This document shows positions 1-7,041 of a stretch of DNA of 64,000 bases, one piece after another. A model generated the notes under the pieces. It was given only the letters and a program-made list of their open reading frames with translations. It had not been told where the DNA came from and made no database searches. Source of the stretch: Microbacterium sp. VKM Ac-2923 (GTDB lineage Bacteria > Actinomycetota > Actinomycetes > Actinomycetales > Microbacteriaceae); assembly GCF_022815605.1 (NCBI RefSeq), contig NZ_JALGRP010000006.1:62001-126000 (forward strand). The letters are read 5' to 3'. The first letter of the stretch is position 1; every line of letters starts with the position of its first letter. The position numbers and the translations under genes are program-made.

Positions 1-744
1 CGGGCCGACGTTCTCGGCCGAACCGATCTCGGTGAACACGTGCAGCACGGCCTCGTTCGCCCCGCCGTGGAGAGGCCCCTTCAGGGCGCCGATCGCGCCC
101 ACCACCGCCGAGTAGAGGTCGCTGAGCGTCGAGGCGATCACGCGGGCGGTGAAGGTGGAGGCGTTGAAGGAGTGCTCCGCGTACAGGGTCATGGAGCGAT
201 TGAACGCGTCGACGACCACCGGGTCGGCCTCTTCACCGAACGTCATCCAGAGGAAGTTCGCCGCGTAGTCCAGGTCGTCGCGGGGGTCGATCAGTTCCTG
301 GCCCCGACGGCGGCGCTGGCCGTAGGCGACGACGGCGGGCAGCTGCGCCCACAGGCGGACGGAGCGCTCCAGGTTCTGTTCGGGGGTGCCCACGGCATCC
401 ATCACGTTCGCGATGCCCGCGCTCTCGCGCGCGCCGATGACGCTCACGGCCGTGCGCACCTCGTCCATCGGGTGGGCCGAGGTCGGCAGCAGGTCGATCG
501 CAGCGCGGACGTCGTCGGCCAGCCCGCGGTGCTCGCGCTCGGTGCGGCGCAGGGCGGCGAGCTGTGCGGCATCCGGAAGCTCGCCCTTCCACAGCAGGTA
601 TGCCACCGCCTCGAACGGCTGGGTGGCGGCGAGCTCCTGCACGGGGTATCCGCGGTAGAGCAGGCTGTTGGTTTCGGGGTTCACCTTGCTGACGGCGGTC
701 TCGTCGACCGTGACGCCGGCGAGGCCCTTCTTGATGTCGGTCAT
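1..744 (-). CDS. prpC: 2-methylcitrate synthase, C-terminus beyond window edge
   Basis: Condenses propionyl-CoA with oxaloacetate in the cytosolic methylcitrate cycle. The first 248 codons are present from an ATG at 744, which is preceded by a gggagag ribosome-binding site; the rest lies outside the window. The translation follows the short bacterial citrate/methylcitrate synthase type: it starts MTDIKKGLAGV, has SLLYRGYPVQEL, the segment HSFNASTFTARV and near the edge GPLHGGANEAV, which carries one of the catalytic histidines. It is the last gene of the GntR-prpD-prpB-prpC operon, 146 bp downstream of prpB. Citrate synthase cannot be excluded by sequence alone, but the neighbours make methylcitrate synthase much more likely. 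Confidence 0.9.
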   Translation of the reverse strand, partial: MTDIKKGLAGVTVDETAVSKVNPETNSLLYRGYPVQELAATQPFEAVAYLLWKGELPDAAQLAALRRTEREHRGLADDVRAAIDLLPTSAHPMDEVRTAVSVIGARESAGIANVMDAVGTPEQNLERSVRLWAQLPAVVAYGQRRRRGQELIDPRDDLDYAANFLWMTFGEEADPVVVDAFNRSMTLYAEHSFNASTFTARVIASTLSDLYSAVVGAIGALKGPLHGGANEAVLHVFTEIGSAENVGP

Positions 745-811
745 CGTCTCTCCCTCGAGTCGTGCTCGGTGTTCATGCTGCCGGATTCAGAGCTGCAGCG
801 CGGCGGAACAT

Positions 812-860
812 GTCCCACTTCTCGCCGGTCAGAAGCCCTCCAACCGGCGAAAAGTGGGAC
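812..860. repeat. Long-armed hairpin between prpB and prpC
   Basis: Inverted repeat with 18-bp arms at 812-829 and 843-860, paired throughout apart from one G-T pair, with a 13-nt loop. The outer core gtcccactt/aagtgggac appears a third time at 874-882. There is no T-tract on the minus strand, so a simple intrinsic terminator is not shown. It could act as a processing or stability element between the two operon genes. Confidence 0.7.
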
Positions 861-890
861 GAGGTCCGCGAGAAGTGGGACATGGGGGGC

Positions 891-1790
891 TCAGCGCTCG
901 ACGGTGAAGTCGAACACGTCGGCGTCGAAGCGGGTGTAGCCCTCGTAGTCGATCAGGTCGTAGAGGTCGGCGCGGTGCTGCATCTCGCCGAGCTGCTCGC
1001 GGAGGTGGCCCTCGGATGCCAAGGCGTCGAGGCCCCGGCCGGCGGCTCCCATCGCGAGTCGCAGCAGCGACACCGGCCAGATGACGAGGTTGACCCCGGC
1101 ATCCTGTAGCTGGGCGGTGGAGAACAGCTCGCTCTTGCCGAACTCGGTCATGTTCGCCAGGATCGGCACATCCAGCGCGGTGCGCATCGCCTCGAACTCG
1201 CCGAGATCGCGCATCGCCTCGGGGAAGATCGCGTCGGCGCCGGCGTCGACCAGGGCTTTGGCGCGGTCGATCGCGGCATCCAGTCCCTCCACCGCGCGCA
1301 CGTCGGTGCGCGCCATGATGAGGAAGTCGGGGTCGCGGCGGGCATCGACGGCCGCGCGGATGCGCTTGATCGCGGTGTCGGCATCCACGACGCTCTTGCC
1401 GTCGAGGTGGCCGCAGCGCTTCGGGTTGACCTGGTCCTCGATGTGCGTGCCGGCGAGGCCCGCGTCTTCCAGCGTCTGGATCGTGCGGGCGACGTTCATC
1501 GGCTCGCCGAAGCCGGTGTCGGCGTCGATGATCGCCGGCAGCTCCGTCATGCGCGCGATCTGCTGGCCCCGCCCGGCGACCTCGGTCAACGTCGTCAGGC
1601 CGATGTCGGGCAGGCCGAGATCGGCCGAGATGACCGCGCCCGAGATGTAGACGCCGTCGAAGCCCTTCCGCTCGATGAGCCGGGCCGACAGCGGGTTGAA
1701 GGCTCCCGGCATCCGCACGAGTTCTCCGGATGCCAGCTTCTCGCGCAGCGCGCGGCGCTTCTGCTGCGGTGTGGTCTGGGCGTACAGCAT
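891..1790 (-). CDS. prpB: Methylisocitrate lyase
   Basis: Cleaves 2-methylisocitrate to pyruvate and succinate, the last step of the methylcitrate cycle. The 299-residue product has the isocitrate lyase/PEP mutase barrel: the metal-binding segment DADTGFGEP near residue 90, HIEDQ at about 117-121, and the catalytic loop KRCGH at 124-128 with Cys126 as the likely proton donor. Length is normal for PrpB and far below isocitrate lyase (about 430). The ATG at 1790 is preceded by an agagagg sequence. It lies 354 bp downstream of prpD; the spacer holds two hairpins, which may adjust relative expression. Confidence 0.93.
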   Translation of the reverse strand: MLYAQTTPQQKRRALREKLASGELVRMPGAFNPLSARLIERKGFDGVYISGAVISADLGLPDIGLTTLTEVAGRGQQIARMTELPAIIDADTGFGEPMNVARTIQTLEDAGLAGTHIEDQVNPKRCGHLDGKSVVDADTAIKRIRAAVDARRDPDFLIMARTDVRAVEGLDAAIDRAKALVDAGADAIFPEAMRDLGEFEAMRTALDVPILANMTEFGKSELFSTAQLQDAGVNLVIWPVSLLRLAMGAAGRGLDALASEGHLREQLGEMQHRADLYDLIDYEGYTRFDADVFDFTVER

Positions 1791-1839
1791 CAGTTCGTTC
1801 CTCTCTCTGCCGTGGCCGCGCCTCGCCGTGCCGCGGCAT

Positions 1840-1925
1840 AACGCAGGAGTTTTCCGGTCACGGCCGCTACGGGGAGCCGAGATTCCGCGAGAGTCGAGCC
1901 TCGGGTCGTCGAAAACTCCTGCGTT
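1840..1925. repeat. Hairpin, aacgcaggagtttt arms, copy 1
   Basis: Perfect 14-bp inverted repeat (1840-1853 and 1912-1925) enclosing a GC-rich segment, in the prpD-prpB spacer. It shares its acgcagga core with the second hairpin 75 bp away, so both belong to one family. Confidence 0.7.
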
Positions 1926-1999
1926 GTGCTCCCGTCACGGCTGTCACCGGGCGACGGGCGCATCCGAGGCAGCGGCATCAGGCCCACACTCCCTGCGTG

Positions 2000-2081
2000 A
2001 CACAACGCAGGAAGAAGGCGAGCGAGGCCGGGGCAGTGTCCGACATTCGGGCGAAAGCCCCCCGGATCTCCTGCGTTGTGT
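2000..2081. repeat. Hairpin, acacaacgcagga arms, copy 2
   Basis: Perfect 13-bp inverted repeat (2000-2012 and 2069-2081), again with the acgcagga/tcctgcgt core, between prpD and prpB. With copy 1 it fills most of the 354-bp spacer 1791-2144, where I see no gene. Confidence 0.7.
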
Positions 2082-2144
2082 TCGCCGGGGACAGCTCCCG
2101 CACCGGCGGCTCGGGCCGGACGGGGGCGCACCCGCCCCCGCGCA

Positions 2145-3671
2145 TCAGAACAACCCCTTCGGCGCGGGCGCCAGGGCCAGCACGCCGGGCTTGGCCACGA
2201 TCGAGAGCTGCATGACCTCGGCGGCCGACAGCTCGGGCAGGCGCTGCACGAGCTCGAGGAAGCGCTCGATCTCCTCGGGCAGCAGCACGGGCTCGGCCAG
2301 GATGCGGAACTTGCGCACGTAGTCCTCGCGGGCGAACGGGCGGGCGCCGAGCGGGTGGGCATCGGCGACGGCGATCTCGTCCTCCACCGTCGACCCGTCG
2401 GTCAGCGTGATCACGACGCGTCCGCCGAAGGCCTTCTCGTTCGGGTCCTCGGAGTGGTAGCGACGCGTCCACTCGGCATCCTCGGCCGTGGTGACCTTGT
2501 GCCACAGGGCGACGGTGTCGGCGCGGCCGGCCCGCTCGGGTGCGTAGGAGTCGACGTGGTGCCACGCGCCATCCTGCAGCGCGACCGCGAAGATGAAGGG
2601 GATCGAGTGGTCGAGCGTCTCGCGCGAGGCGGTGGGGTCGTACTTCTGCGGGTCGTTCGCGCCCGAACCGATCACGTAGTGCGTGTGGTGGCTGGTGTGC
2701 AGGACGATGGATGCCACGTTCGCGGGGTCGCGGAGGTCCGGGCGCTCCGTGCCCAGGCGACGGGCGAGGTCGATCCACGCCTGCGCCTGGTATTCGGCCG
2801 AGTGCTCCTTCGTGTACGAGTCGAGGATGCCGCGCTTGCTCTCGCCGTCTGCGGGCAGCGGCACATCGTACGAGGCGTCGGGGCCGTCGAGCATCCAGGC
2901 GATGACACCGTCCTCGCCCTCGTAGATCGGCGAGGGGCTGGTCTCGCCGCGCATCGCGCGGTCGACGGCCTCGATCGCCATCTTCCCCGCGAAGGCGGGG
3001 GCGTGAGCCTTCCACGTGGAGATCTCGCCCTTGCGCGACTGCCGCGTCGCGGTGGTGGTGTGAAGCGCCTGGCCGATGGCCTGGTAGATGGTCTCCTGGT
3101 CGAGGTCGAGCAGGGTGCCGATACCCGCCGCCGCCGCGGGGCCCAGGTGGGCGACGTGGTCGATCTTGTGCGTGTGCAGCGAGATGGCGCGCACGAGGTC
3201 GATCTGGATCTCGTAGGCCGTCGCGAGCGCGCGCACGAGCGCTGCACCGTCGCGGCCGGTGTGCTGGGCCACCGCGAGCACGGGCGGGATGTTGTCGCCC
3301 GGGTGCGAGTAGTCCGCCGCGAGGAAAGTGTCATGGTAGTCGAGCTCGCGCACGGCCACGCCGTTCGCCCAGGCCGCCCACTCGGGGCTCGTGCGCCGCT
3401 CGAGCAGGCAGCCGAACACGGTCGCACCGGGTCCGCCGATCGAGACGGCGTGATCGAGCGCCTGCTGGCGAGCCGCGCTCACGGGCTGACGGGTGAGGGA
3501 TGCCGCGGCGACGGCGGCGTTGTCGATGAGGCGGTTGACGATCATGTCGACCACATCGTCGTCGACGCTCACCGGGTCGACCGCGACCCGGGCGAGGGCC
3601 CAGGCGAGCTGTCCCTCGCGGGCGAGGTTCTCGTCGCTGCGGTGCACGCGCACGTGGTGGGTGATCGTCAT
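2145..3671 (-). CDS. prpD: 2-methylcitrate dehydratase (MmgE/PrpD family)
   Basis: Dehydrates 2-methylcitrate to methylaconitate in the methylcitrate cycle. The 508-residue protein is full length for the family. It shows family signatures such as [42 protein letters not shown] and [19 protein letters not shown]. The ATG at 3671 overlaps the stop of the upstream GntR gene as ATGA and has a ggagg site within it, so regulator and enzyme are translationally coupled. The order on the minus strand is GntR, prpD, prpB, prpC. Confidence 0.95.
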   Translation of the reverse strand: MTITHHVRVHRSDENLAREGQLAWALARVAVDPVSVDDDVVDMIVNRLIDNAAVAAASLTRQPVSAARQQALDHAVSIGGPGATVFGCLLERRTSPEWAAWANGVAVRELDYHDTFLAADYSHPGDNIPPVLAVAQHTGRDGAALVRALATAYEIQIDLVRAISLHTHKIDHVAHLGPAAAAGIGTLLDLDQETIYQAIGQALHTTTATRQSRKGEISTWKAHAPAFAGKMAIEAVDRAMRGETSPSPIYEGEDGVIAWMLDGPDASYDVPLPADGESKRGILDSYTKEHSAEYQAQAWIDLARRLGTERPDLRDPANVASIVLHTSHHTHYVIGSGANDPQKYDPTASRETLDHSIPFIFAVALQDGAWHHVDSYAPERAGRADTVALWHKVTTAEDAEWTRRYHSEDPNEKAFGGRVVITLTDGSTVEDEIAVADAHPLGARPFAREDYVRKFRILAEPVLLPEEIERFLELVQRLPELSAAEVMQLSIVAKPGVLALAPAPKGLF

Positions 3672-4297
3672 GAGGGGTCCTCCGTGAGGGCTTCGAGGAT
3701 GGTGGTCAGGGCGTTGTGCAGATGCACGTGGGTGGCGTGGGCGGCGAGTTCGGGGTCGCCGGCGCCGATCGCTCGCGCGATCAATCCATGCTCCCCGGCG
3801 GAGGCCGAGAGGCGAAGGGGGTTGAAGCGGGCCATGCGCCGCACCCGCACGAGGTGGGTGCGCACGCCGCGCAGGGCCGAAGAGAGGTAGGCGTTGTCGA
3901 CGGCGGTGTCGAGCGCCGCGTCGAAGCGCGAGATGAGGGCGTAGTACGCGTCGGCATCCGCGAGATCGACCGCGGCGAACTGCTCGGCCAGCTCCTCGAA
4001 CGCCCGCCGATCGCCGCGCTGCGCGGCGCCGCGCGCGGCTTGCGTCTCGAGGGCCTGGCGCAGTTCGAACAGGTCGCGGATGTCGTCGGCGTCGATGCCC
4101 GCGACCACGGTGGCGCGCGGTGAGGCCTGGACGACGAGCCCATCGGATGCCAGGCGGCGAAGTGCCTCGCGCAGGGGGGTGCGGCTGACGCCGAGGCGCG
4201 TCGACTGCTCGACCTCGCCGAGGACGGTTCCCGGGGGCAGCGCGCCCGTCTGAATCTCATCGAGGAGGGTCGCGTACGCGCGCTCACCGGCTCGCAC
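3668..4297 (-). CDS. GntR-family (FCD) regulator of the methylcitrate operon
   Basis: A 209-residue regulator with an N-terminal winged helix-turn-helix ([19 protein letters not shown] at about 38-56) followed by an all-helical FCD ligand domain with [13 protein letters not shown] and metal-ligand-like histidines near ATHVHLHNA at the end. The start is GTG at 4297 with gaggga just upstream. Being first in the prp operon with a 4-nt overlap into prpD, it probably controls its own operon in response to a methylcitrate-cycle intermediate or propionyl-CoA product. The effector is inference; family and domain layout are clear. Confidence 0.88.
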   Translation of the reverse strand: MRAGERAYATLLDEIQTGALPPGTVLGEVEQSTRLGVSRTPLREALRRLASDGLVVQASPRATVVAGIDADDIRDLFELRQALETQAARGAAQRGDRRAFEELAEQFAAVDLADADAYYALISRFDAALDTAVDNAYLSSALRGVRTHLVRVRRMARFNPLRLSASAGEHGLIARAIGAGDPELAAHATHVHLHNALTTILEALTEDPS

Positions 4298-4324
4298 GCC
4301 GCTCCCTCGCCATCACCCCACCAG

Positions 4325-4385
4325 TGTATGCATTCACTGACACGAATGGGCATCTTCCGCATCCTGGTGACGGCCTTCGTATACA
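4325..4385 (-). promoter_or_regulatory. Candidate GntR operator pair upstream of prp operon
   Basis: Two related sequences lie in front of the GntR gene: tgtatgca at 4325-4332 and cgtataca at 4378-4385. Their TGTATRCA-like form is common for GntR regulators. Placement between the GntR start (4297) and the TetR gene end (4463) fits autoregulation. No binding evidence; the sites are imperfect. Confidence 0.35.
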
Positions 4386-4462
4386 AAACGAGTGTGAGGT
4401 GACCGGATCCGCCGCTTCGGAGGCCTACCAGACGGCCGAAACCGGCGCCTCACGTGCGTGCA

Positions 4463-5047
4463 TCAGGCTCGCCCCCACGACTCCAGCGTCGTCGGGATGG
4501 ATGCCAACGTCGCCAGCGAAGCGTCACGATCGGCGCGCGCGAGGGTGAGACCGGCCACCACCAGCGAGGCGCAGACCGCGGCGAGCGCGCCCACGGCATC
4601 CGAGCTCAGATCGGGTCGGCGGTCGGCGACGGCGGAGCGGATGGCCGCGCGCATCTCGGCCGCATAGCCCGAGACGAGGGCGCGGACCTCGGCGTCGTCG
4701 GACGCCAGCGGGGACGAACCGGCGTTCAGCAGCAGGCACCCGAGCCGGGCGCGCGGGGCGTCGGCCTCGATCGCTGCGCGCATGTCGTCGACGTACGCCT
4801 CGAGGGCGCCGGGGTCTCCCCCGCCGAGCGGCCGCAGGCGCGTGCGCACGACGTCGTCGAGGTAGGCGGCCAGCACCGCGTCGAACAGTCCGCGCTTGCT
4901 GCCGAAGGCGTTGTAGAGGCTGGAGCGGGTGAGCCCCGTCGCCTCCTCGAGCTCGGCGATGCCCGCCTCGGCGTATCCGCGCTGCCAGAAGACGTCGCGC
5001 GCGGCGTCGACGACGGCGGAGCGCTCGAAGCTCGGCGTCCTGCCCAT
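4463..5047 (-). CDS. TetR/AcrR-family repressor
   Basis: A 194-residue one-domain repressor. The helix-turn-helix occupies about residues 25-45 (GIAELEEATGLTRSSLYNAF), followed by GSKRGLFDAVLAAYLD, the standard TetR hallmark. The C-terminal part is variable and would bind a small ligand. It is transcribed divergently from an alcohol/quinone oxidoreductase, and an LmrA/YxaF-like box sits in front of that enzyme, so it probably represses the enzyme and perhaps itself. Only about 330 bp separate the starts, much of it a 45-bp repeat array. Confidence 0.88.
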   Translation of the reverse strand: MGRTPSFERSAVVDAARDVFWQRGYAEAGIAELEEATGLTRSSLYNAFGSKRGLFDAVLAAYLDDVVRTRLRPLGGGDPGALEAYVDDMRAAIEADAPRARLGCLLLNAGSSPLASDDAEVRALVSGYAAEMRAAIRSAVADRRPDLSSDAVGALAAVCASLVVAGLTLARADRDASLATLASIPTTLESWGRA

Positions 5048-5101
5048 GATCTCTTCCTCTCGTGGTCTCGCGTAGCGCCCGGACCTTTCGACGAGCTCAG
5101 G

Positions 5102-5280
5102 GTCCTTCGTGGCAGACCGAGGTGGCTGAACCTATCGGCGCCACCGTCCTCCGCGGCAGAACCGAGGTGGCTGAGCCTGTCTAAGCCACCGTCCTCCTTG
5201 GCAGAACCGAGGTCGCTGAGCCTGTCGAAGCCACCGTCCTCCGTGGCAGAACCGAGGTGGCTGAGCCTGTCGAAGCCACC
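5102..5280. repeat. Tandem array, four copies of a 45-bp unit
   Basis: Four head-to-tail units at 5102-5145 (44 bp), 5146-5190, 5191-5235 and 5236-5280. Each contains ggtggctgagcctgtcga followed by agccacc, itself a short inverted repeat (ggtggct/agccacc). The array is bracketed by two similar sequences ending gagctcagggtcc and gggctcagggtcc (about 5090-5114 and 5282-5305). It sits between the TetR gene and its presumed target. Single relatives of the unit occur near 40470, 52727 and 58562. Confidence 0.85.
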
Positions 5281-5331
5281 AGGCCCTTCGACGGGCTCAG
5301 GGTCCTCACGGTTACGATCGCCGACCCCGGG

Positions 5332-5355
5332 TCTATATTAGACCAGTCGTTACAA
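5332..5355 (+). promoter_or_regulatory. LmrA/YxaF-like TetR operator
   Basis: The AT-rich sequence tctatattagaccagtcg followed by ttacaa stands out in this GC-rich DNA, 22 bp ahead of the oxidoreductase start. It resembles the TAGACCRGTC-type operator known for LmrA/YxaF-type TetR regulators. The neighbouring divergent TetR gene makes it a good operator candidate. Binding is inferred. Confidence 0.5.
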
Positions 5356-5376
5356 AATAACCACAGGAGGCGTTCC

Positions 5377-6351
5377 ATGCGCGCAGTCATCCACCACGAG
5401 TTCGGCGAACCGGCCGACGTCCTCGGCGCCGAAGAGGTCGAGAACCCGACGCCCGGCCCCGGTGAGGTGCGCCTGCGCGTCATCCTCTCGCCCATCCACA
5501 ACCACGATCTGTGGACCATCCGCGGCACCTATGGCTTCACACCCGAGCTGCCCGCCCGCGCCGGCACCGAGGCCGTGGGCATCATCGAGGAGCTCGGCCA
5601 GGGCGTCGAGGGTCTGACCGTCGGTCAGCGCGTCGCGACCGGCGGCACCTTCGGCGTCTGGGCCGAGCAGGTCGTCGCCAAGGCCGCGGGCCTGATCCCC
5701 GTGGCTGAGGGTCTGTCCGACGAGGTGGCCTCGCAGCTGGTGTCGATGCCCTTCAGCGCCATCAGCCTGCTGCACTCGCTCGACCTCAAGTCCGGCGACT
5801 GGATCGTGCAGAACACCGCCAACGGCGCCGTCGGCCGCATGGTCGCGCAGATCGCCAAGGCCCGCGGCATCCACGTCATCGGTCTCGTGCGCCGCCACAG
5901 CGCCGTCGCCGAGCTCGCCGAGCAGGGCATCGACAACGTCGTGTCGACGGACGCCGACGACTGGCGTGACAAGGCCCTCGCCCTCGCCGACGGTGCCCGC
6001 ATCGTGGCGGGCGTCGACTCGGTCGGCGGTTCGGCCAGCAACGACGTGCTCTCGTTGCTGTCCGAGAACGGTACCCTCGTGATCTTCGGCTCTATGGGAG
6101 CGGGAAAGCTCGAGCTCTCGGCCGGCGACATCATCTTCCGCCAGGCGACCGTGAAGGGCTTCTGGGGCAGCGTCGTCAGCAAGACGATGGATGCCGACAC
6201 CCGCGGCGCCCTCTTCGGCGAACTGTCGCGCTACCTCGCCGACGGCACCGTGACCCTCCCCGTCGCCGCCACCTTCGGCCTCGACGACATCGTCGACGCG
6301 GTCACCGCGAGCGACTCGACCCGCGTCGGCAAGGTGCTGCTGCGCCCGTGA
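5377..6351 (+). CDS. Zinc-type alcohol dehydrogenase / quinone oxidoreductase-like enzyme
   Basis: A 324-residue medium-chain dehydrogenase/reductase. The start is ATG at 5377 because aggagg lies at 5365-5370. The N-terminal GroES-like half has GEVRLRVILSPIHNHDLW and ARAGTEAVGIIEELG; the nucleotide-binding half has NTANGAVGRMVAQIAKARG. The catalytic zinc cysteine and the four-cysteine structural zinc lobe of classical ADH are not visible, so it fits the NADPH-dependent quinone/enoyl reductase branch rather than a true alcohol dehydrogenase. It is probably controlled by the divergent TetR gene. Substrate unknown. Confidence 0.85.
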   Translation: MRAVIHHEFGEPADVLGAEEVENPTPGPGEVRLRVILSPIHNHDLWTIRGTYGFTPELPARAGTEAVGIIEELGQGVEGLTVGQRVATGGTFGVWAEQVVAKAAGLIPVAEGLSDEVASQLVSMPFSAISLLHSLDLKSGDWIVQNTANGAVGRMVAQIAKARGIHVIGLVRRHSAVAELAEQGIDNVVSTDADDWRDKALALADGARIVAGVDSVGGSASNDVLSLLSENGTLVIFGSMGAGKLELSAGDIIFRQATVKGFWGSVVSKTMDADTRGALFGELSRYLADGTVTLPVAATFGLDDIVDAVTASDSTRVGKVLLRP

Positions 6352-6465
6352 GCACGTGGCGCCGCGGGAGCCTTATGGGGTCCCGCGGTGCTCCGGCGTC
6401 GGGCGCCCCGCGCCGCCGGACCCGGGGCCTCGCACTCGGGGCCCGTGCATCGGCGCGAAGCCCGT

Positions 6466-6520
6466 CGGTGTCCACGACACCCGGACGAGATCCCGGAACA
6501 TCCGGATGTACTGGACACCG
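6466..6520. repeat. Hairpin, gtgtcca...tggacac family, copy 1
   Basis: Imperfect 20-bp inverted repeat (6466-6485 and 6501-6520) between the convergent oxidoreductase and NUDIX genes. Its outer arms cggtgtcca/tggacaccg match the hairpin at 35253-35303. Its convergent position would allow a terminator role, though no T-run follows. Confidence 0.6.
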
Positions 6521-6561
6521 AACCACGCGGAACCGCCGAACCACGGAACAGGGCGCGGCAG

Positions 6562-7041
6562 TCAGTCGCGGGGCAGCTCCCGCAGCGCCTCCTCCAGCGC
6601 GTCGATCGCCGGGCGCTGACCCTTCACGAGGGCCTCGCGGGCGGCATCCAGACCCATCCACTCGGCGCGGTCGACCTCGGGGAACGACGCCGTCTTGCCG
6701 GAACGGGGCGGCCACTCCAGCTCGAAGGTGCCGTACGTGAACCCGGATGCCGAGAATCCGGCGCCGTCGCCGACGAACACCACGACCTTCTTGCCGCTCG
6801 AGTACGCGAAAGTACCGAGCTCGGCCCACTCCACGGTGGGCGGTTCCACCCCGAGCTCCTCCCGGAACTCGCGCCGGGCGGCATCCAGAGCACCCTCCGC
6901 GTCGGGGTCGAACTCCCCCTTGGGGATCGACCAGGCCGCCGCGTCCTTCTTGGCCCAGAACGGGCCGCCCATGTGCGCGATGAGCACCTGGGGCGCGGGG
7001 GCGATCCGGTACAGCAGCAGTCCCGCGCTCCAGGCGACCAT
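6562..7041 (-). CDS. NUDIX hydrolase
   Basis: A small hydrolase (159 residues from ATG 7041; a GTG directly upstream at 7044 would add one residue). The Nudix box reads GEFDPDAEGALDAARREF then REELG, with the REFREEL core of metal-binding glutamates intact and a one-residue longer spacing after the first glycine than the textbook pattern. The phrase WSIPKGEFDPDE-like is typical of a predicted NTP-pyrophosphohydrolase subfamily. The start overlaps the stop of the DUF4407 gene by one base (TGATG), so the two are translationally coupled. Substrate cannot be told. Confidence 0.88.
   Translation of the reverse strand: MVAWSAGLLLYRIAPAPQVLIAHMGGPFWAKKDAAAWSIPKGEFDPDAEGALDAARREFREELGVEPPTVEWAELGTFAYSSGKKVVVFVGDGAGFSASGFTYGTFELEWPPRSGKTASFPEVDRAEWMGLDAAREALVKGQRPAIDALEEALRELPRD

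Noticed and set aside
5102..5280. CRISPR array
   Set aside because: Units of 45 bp follow one another without spacers, and each unit differs by point changes only.
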